This document shows, one piece after another, positions 6,459 to 8,869 of a DNA stretch of 8,869 bases. A program made the translations under genes and the position numbers. The stretch comes from Bacteroidales bacterium (GTDB taxonomy: Bacteria; Bacteroidota; Bacteroidia; Bacteroidales; NBLH01): the NCBI GenBank assembly GCA_029933755.1, contig JAOZNO010000115.1:1-8869 (forward strand), read 5' to 3'. Below the pieces are notes generated by a model, which worked only from the letters and a program-made list of their open reading frames with translations, was not told where the DNA came from and ran no database searches. Position 1 is the stretch's first letter, and every line of letters begins with the position of its first letter.

Positions 6459-8636
6459 ATGAAAAATAAAACATATAGAAATATATTAGGATTTTTCTTA
6501 GCTGCTATGGTGTTATTAGCATCATGTGAGAAAGAGGATCCTATAAAGTTGGATGCCCAATTGGAGACTTGGGAAATATCAAATATTACCTCTACCTCAG
6601 CTGACATCAGTGGTTTTGTAGTAGCTGAAGGGGATGGCTTTGCTGAAAGTGGAATTTGCTGGAGTACAAGCGAAAATCCAACAATTGATGATAATAATGC
6701 CTTGACAGACAATGTTGATAAAGCAGTTTATACTGCTCAGGCGACCGGATTAGATCATTTAACAAGCTATTTTGTAAGGGCTTATTCAAAGTCTACAAGC
6801 GGTATGGTATTTTATGGTAAAGATTTAACTTTTATCACCTTAACGCATGTGGCAACGGTTAGCGTTGATGATGTGACAGATATTACAGCTGCTACTGCAA
6901 CTAGTGGTGGAAATGTAACTTATGATGGAAAAGCTGACGTAACAGCAAAAGGTGTTTGTTGGAGTATGGAAGAGGAACCAACTGTTGAAGGTAATTTAAC
7001 AGAGGATGGCGATGGACTTGGAACTTTTACCAGTGCATTGACTGGTTTAGTTGGTGATATCACTTATTATGTGCGTGCCTATGCAACTAATGAAGCAGGT
7101 ATAGCTTATAGTAATCAAATTTCTTTCAAAACCCCTGTAGGTGTTGCTGCTGTTTCAACAGACAGTACTGATAATATTACAAAAACCACAGCAACTGCTT
7201 ATGGTAATGCACTATTCACAGGTGGTGCAGATATTACAGAAAGAGGTTTCTGTTGGGCCACTATTGAAAACCCAACTATTGCTGATGATCATATGGCCAG
7301 TGGAAACGGGCTTGGTGAATTTGAAGTGGATTTAGAAGGTTTAGATGCAGGTACTGAATATCATATAAGAGCTTATGTAACCAATAGCCAAGGTACGGCA
7401 TATGGTGAAGATCTTAGCTTTAATACAATTCCTGATGAGTACTTCTTGGTAGGTAGTGTTAACGGTTGGAATAATCACGGATTATACCTGGCAAATTTAG
7501 GTAATGATATACACGTTGGATATCAGTATTTAGAAGATGGAGCTGAGTTTAAAATTATTCCTGTAAGAGATAGCTGGGATAATGCTTGGGGTAGAGATGG
7601 AGATAATGTTGGAACTGTTGTTGCAGGTGGTGGAAACATTAAATCTATTGATGAACCATCATATACAGGAGCTGATTTTTATGAAATTAGATTTGATTTA
7701 GCTAATGGAACGGTAGTGCTTACTCCTATAACTATGGGTGTAATTGGTGATGCTCAGGCAGGTTCTTGGGATACAGATGTTACTTTAACATACAATCAGG
7801 ATTCTAAGAAATTAGAGGGGAAAGTAGACTTTTTAGCTACCGGTAATTATAAATTCAGAGCAAATGATGATTGGCTTATTCTTAATTTAGGTGGTGATTT
7901 AAATAACCTGGTTCATAATGGTGATAATTTTGCAACACCTGGTGAAGGAAACTGGAATGTTACTCTAGATATAAGCGGAGAAGGTGTTTTTAATGCTACT
8001 GTTTCACAATATCCAAATGAACTTTATATGACTGGTGATGGTGTTGGTCTGGATGACGAAAGTTGGAACTGGTTTGAACCACTTCAATTGATTCCTGTAC
8101 ATTCACATCCTGAGCTATTTTGGAAAATAGTATGGATGAAGGGTTCAGGCTCATTTAAATTTGCACCACAAGCAGCTTGGACTGGTGGAGATTTTGGTGT
8201 AACAGGAACTGCTGATGCTGATGGCGTTTATGCTAAAGGTAATGACAATATATCTGCTCCAGGAACTGCTGGGTATTATATGGTTGTTGGGGATATGAAA
8301 AACAATACTGTACAAGTAACTGAACCAAAAGTTTATGGTATTGGTGCTGCATTTGGTAGTGTATGGGCCGCTGAAGATGCAAATTATTTATTTACAGTTG
8401 ATAACGATAATGAAGTTATTGAGTTTGTAGGTGTACCTGATGATGGTAATTTGCGTGCGCACGTAGCTGCTACAACTTTAGCATGCGACTGGTGGCAAGC
8501 TGAAGTAAATATTGATCCTGCTAATGGTGATATAGCATTCCGTGGTACAGGTGGTGACCCTGCTAATTTCCCAGTTCTAACTGGCGAAACTATTTCATTA
8601 AACTTTAAAGCAGGTACTGGTACTTCTGCTAAATAA
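6459..8636 (+). CDS. Multi-modular SusE/SusF-like lipoprotein with three FN3-type modules
   Basis: A 725-residue lipoprotein with lipobox LLASC (Cys23), then Glu-Lys-Glu-Asp, a clear surface-export signal. Residues about 34-128, 130-226 and 228-324 are three fibronectin-III-like modules of Bacteroidota type. Each has a Gly-x-Cys-Trp core (Cys67, Cys167, Cys265) and a closing strand ending in Arg-Ala-Tyr (107-109, 206-208, 304-306). From about 327 come SusE/SusF-type beta-sandwich modules: 327-423 (VGSVNGWNNHG), 425-517 (NYKFRANDDW), 519-621 (SGSFKFAPQAAW) and a more divergent 623-725 with Trp678-Trp679. Classical SusF has three such binding modules after one short Ig domain, so this protein is larger and has a different stalk. 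It would bind alpha-glucan at the cell surface, with the FN3 modules acting as a spacer. There is no catalytic domain. It is the last gene of the operon, 67 nt after susE. Module borders are by eye. Product class is fairly sure; ligand is inferred. Confidence 0.8.
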   Translation: MKNKTYRNILGFFLAAMVLLASCEKEDPIKLDAQLETWEISNITSTSADISGFVVAEGDGFAESGICWSTSENPTIDDNNALTDNVDKAVYTAQATGLDHLTSYFVRAYSKSTSGMVFYGKDLTFITLTHVATVSVDDVTDITAATATSGGNVTYDGKADVTAKGVCWSMEEEPTVEGNLTEDGDGLGTFTSALTGLVGDITYYVRAYATNEAGIAYSNQISFKTPVGVAAVSTDSTDNITKTTATAYGNALFTGGADITERGFCWATIENPTIADDHMASGNGLGEFEVDLEGLDAGTEYHIRAYVTNSQGTAYGEDLSFNTIPDEYFLVGSVNGWNNHGLYLANLGNDIHVGYQYLEDGAEFKIIPVRDSWDNAWGRDGDNVGTVVAGGGNIKSIDEPSYTGADFYEIRFDLANGTVVLTPITMGVIGDAQAGSWDTDVTLTYNQDSKKLEGKVDFLATGNYKFRANDDWLILNLGGDLNNLVHNGDNFATPGEGNWNVTLDISGEGVFNATVSQYPNELYMTGDGVGLDDESWNWFEPLQLIPVHSHPELFWKIVWMKGSGSFKFAPQAAWTGGDFGVTGTADADGVYAKGNDNISAPGTAGYYMVVGDMKNNTVQVTEPKVYGIGAAFGSVWAAEDANYLFTVDNDNEVIEFVGVPDDGNLRAHVAATTLACDWWQAEVNIDPANGDIAFRGTGGDPANFPVLTGETISLNFKAGTGTSAK
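6558..7433 (+). repeat. Three tandem FN3-type protein modules (about 98-100 residues each)
   Basis: The coding sequence repeats a module with period 98-100 residues. Shared landmarks are the Cys-Trp pair (residues 67-68, 167-168, 265-266), an Asn/Glu-Pro-Thr turn five to six residues later, and the pattern Tyr-x-x-Arg-Ala-Tyr followed by Phe-x-Thr at the module end. Nucleotide identity between copies is low, so the duplication is old or the modules were assembled separately. Confidence 0.75.
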
Positions 8637-8655
8637 ACAAATATTAATATTTTTT

Positions 8656-8690
8656 AAAAAAAAAGGCTGCCTATAGGCAGCCTTTTTTTT
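8656..8690. terminator. Strong, symmetrical intrinsic terminator
   Basis: GGCTGCC (8665-8671) pairs with GGCAGCC (8676-8682) around a TATA loop. It is flanked by nine A on the left (8656-8664) and eight T on the right (8683-8690), so the stem can extend to 15 bp. It lies 19 nt after the stop codon of the last gene. The symmetry means it can also stop transcription arriving from the right. Confidence 0.93.
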
Positions 8691-8869
8691 AATAAATTTA
8701 AACCTCATAGACCCTAATAGTCATAAAATAAATATAATCTTATGATCAATGTGTCTGTTTTTTTCAAAATAAACTAACAATTACCGATTATTTTTCGTTA
8801 GTATACTAAAAACGGTTTAAAATTTGACTTTTGGAAAGTACTTTTATCTTGATTGTCAGTAAGTTTAAC
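8691..8869. other. Downstream intergenic region, no gene seen
   Basis: 179 AT-rich bases with no supportable ORF. TTTG (8823-8826) followed 18 nt later by TATCTTG (8845-8851, one T short of the -7 consensus) could be a weak promoter for a rightward gene beyond the window. This is tentative. Confidence 0.35.

Noticed and set aside
6029..7335. Minus-strand ORFs over susE and the start of the fourth gene, and a short plus-strand ORF in the FN3 region
   Set aside because: All overlap well-supported lipoprotein genes and encode compositionally biased peptides.
8798..8809. Perfect 12-bp palindrome TTAGTATACTAA
   Set aside because: About two random 12-bp palindromes are expected in a window this size. 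This one is A/T-rich, is not repeated as a full site, and has no clear promoter beside it.
1..8869. CRISPR array, tRNA or rRNA genes, insertion sequence or phage genes
   Set aside because: No regularly spaced direct repeats, no cloverleaf or rRNA-like sequence and no transposase or integrase motif were seen on either strand.

Overview
The window is an AT-rich stretch (about two thirds A+T by eye) from a Bacteroidota genome. It carries four rightward genes in an operon of the starch-utilisation (Sus) type: a SusC-family TonB-dependent transporter, a SusD-family glycan-binding lipoprotein, a SusE-like lipoprotein, and a large SusE/SusF-like lipoprotein with three fibronectin-III-type modules at its N-terminal side. 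The phylum call rests on the SusC/SusD pair, a TTTG / TAnnTTTG promoter of the Bacteroidota type, A-rich start regions without a strong Shine-Dalgarno sequence, and surface-lipoprotein export signals (Cys-Glu-Lys-Asp/Glu-Asp/Glu) on the last two proteins. The genus cannot be read from the sequence; a marine or anaerobic Bacteroidota member is a guess.

Layout. Positions 1-705 contain no gene. They hold a 75-bp imperfect palindrome (20-94), an AT-rich stretch with nothing recognisable (95-506), a LacI/PurR-type operator-like palindrome with an extra half-site (507-534), a convincing promoter (563-595) and a leader of about 100 nt. susC (706-3708), susD (3731-5359) and susE (5387-6391) follow with 22- and 27-nt gaps. 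A 67-nt gap containing a 12-bp hairpin (6402-6429) separates susE from the fourth gene (6459-8636). A perfect hairpin terminator (8656-8690) closes the unit. The last 179 bases are non-coding and probably lead to another gene outside the window.

How the genes work together. By analogy with the Bacteroides Sus system, SusD with SusE and the fourth protein would capture an alpha-glucan (starch, maltodextrin or a relative) at the cell surface. SusC would import the oligosaccharides into the periplasm using TonB energy. The glucan assignment rests on three observations: starch-group SusD sequence features, including Tyr296 and Trp320 with the number and spacing remembered for the aromatic arc of Bacteroides SusD; SusE/SusF-type beta-sandwich domains; and a LacI-type operator, a regulator class common in alpha-glucan loci of this phylum. 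No glycoside hydrolase, transporter of another type or regulator is encoded here, so the enzymes and regulator must lie elsewhere.

Novelty. The overall system is a known type. The parts worth a second look are the FN3 plus multi-CBM architecture of the fourth protein, the distant double LacI-type site, the intercistronic hairpin and the palindromic repeat at the left edge.
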